Part shown: positions 63,956 through 64,000 of the stretch, one piece after another
Layout of the letters: each line of letters begins with the position of its first letter
How positions within the stretch are numbered: position 1 is the stretch's first letter
Source of the DNA: Streptomyces sp. S465
GTDB taxonomy: Bacteria; Actinomycetota; Actinomycetes; Streptomycetales; Streptomycetaceae
DNA: 64,000 bases
Direction of reading: 5' to 3'
Assembly: GCF_026898115.1 (NCBI RefSeq)
Contig: NZ_CP114036.1
Coordinates: forward strand, 7,558,001 to 7,622,000
Position numbers and translations under genes: made by a program
The notes under the pieces: generated by a model
The model's database searches: none
What the model saw: the letters and a program-made list of their open reading frames with translations, nothing else
Told to the model about the DNA's origin: nothing

Positions 63956-64000
63956 GTGGCGGATGCGCGGGCGGGCGGAGCCCCGACCGTCCTGCGAGTC
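63956..64000 (+). CDS. Start of a probable XRE-family (DUF5753-type) regulator, cut by the right edge
   Basis: GTG 63956 is preceded by TGGAGGGG at a proper distance and opens the frame VADARAGGAPTVLRV. The phrase PTVLRV, followed normally by a helix-turn-helix, is common at the start of Streptomyces XRE/DUF5753 regulators, which are often encoded next to a small HATPase as here. Only 15 residues are visible, so the family is inferred from context and start motif. Confidence 0.5.
   Translation, partial: MADARAGGAPTVLRV

Overview
The window is high-GC actinobacterial DNA, almost certainly a Streptomyces chromosome. The evidence is strong G/C bias at third codon positions, frequent GTG starts, ATGA/GTGA overlaps between genes, an aminobacteriohopanetriol-type hopanoid cluster, and small anti-sigma-like ATPase genes, one divergent from an apparent XRE regulator. 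No rRNA, tRNA, insertion sequence or CRISPR array was seen. Functions are read from motifs and remembered family features; no search was run.

Region 1 (1-18.5 kb) is mixed core and accessory content. It holds a LysR/hydrolase divergent pair, a MerR/MpaB-type oxygenase pair, two secreted peptidases (M1 and S15), a BCCT osmolyte transporter with a leader able to fold over its own start codon, an unknown Cys-containing protein, Tex, a 47-residue LPFR-motif protein, a SCO6745-like protein, an enoyl-CoA hydratase, a HATPase, type I isopentenyl-diphosphate isomerase and GalE.

Region 2 (18.77-26.06 kb) is a tightly overlapping seven-gene operon. It encodes a DUF5941-like/CDP-alcohol phosphotransferase starting at CTG, a nucleotidyltransferase, a glycerol-1-phosphate-dehydrogenase-like enzyme, a second CDP-alcohol transferase, a family 2 glycosyltransferase and a two-component polysaccharide-type ABC exporter. 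It probably builds and exports a phosphodiester-linked cell-surface glycopolymer. A strong terminator closes it.

Region 3 (26.2-45.8 kb) looks like an uncharacterised biosynthetic cluster: IclR, orphan LuxR and TetR regulators, an MFS pump, an FAD monooxygenase, an AT-ACP protein, a 2232-residue synthase (FabL-like enoyl reductase, repetitive linker, KS, Cys-less KS/chain-length factor, KR, DH), a KR-DH protein, a SnoaL-like protein, an SDR and a P450. The layout resembles a polyunsaturated-fatty-acid-type iterative synthase split in an unusual way. It has one ACP, an in-cis short-chain enoyl reductase and no thioesterase. This is the best candidate for an undescribed system.

Region 4 (46.1-57.9 kb) is the hopanoid operon hpnC-hpnD-hpnE-prenyl synthase-shc-hpnG-hpnH-dxs-hpnO. 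It runs from prenyl diphosphates through squalene and hopene to adenosylhopane and an aminated side chain. Strong hairpins lie before shc and dxs. A serpin gene follows at once.

Region 5 (59-64 kb) holds a tyrosine phosphatase, a GH36 alpha-galactosidase, an SGNH hydrolase, and a HATPase divergent from the start of an XRE-type regulator across a perfect palindrome.
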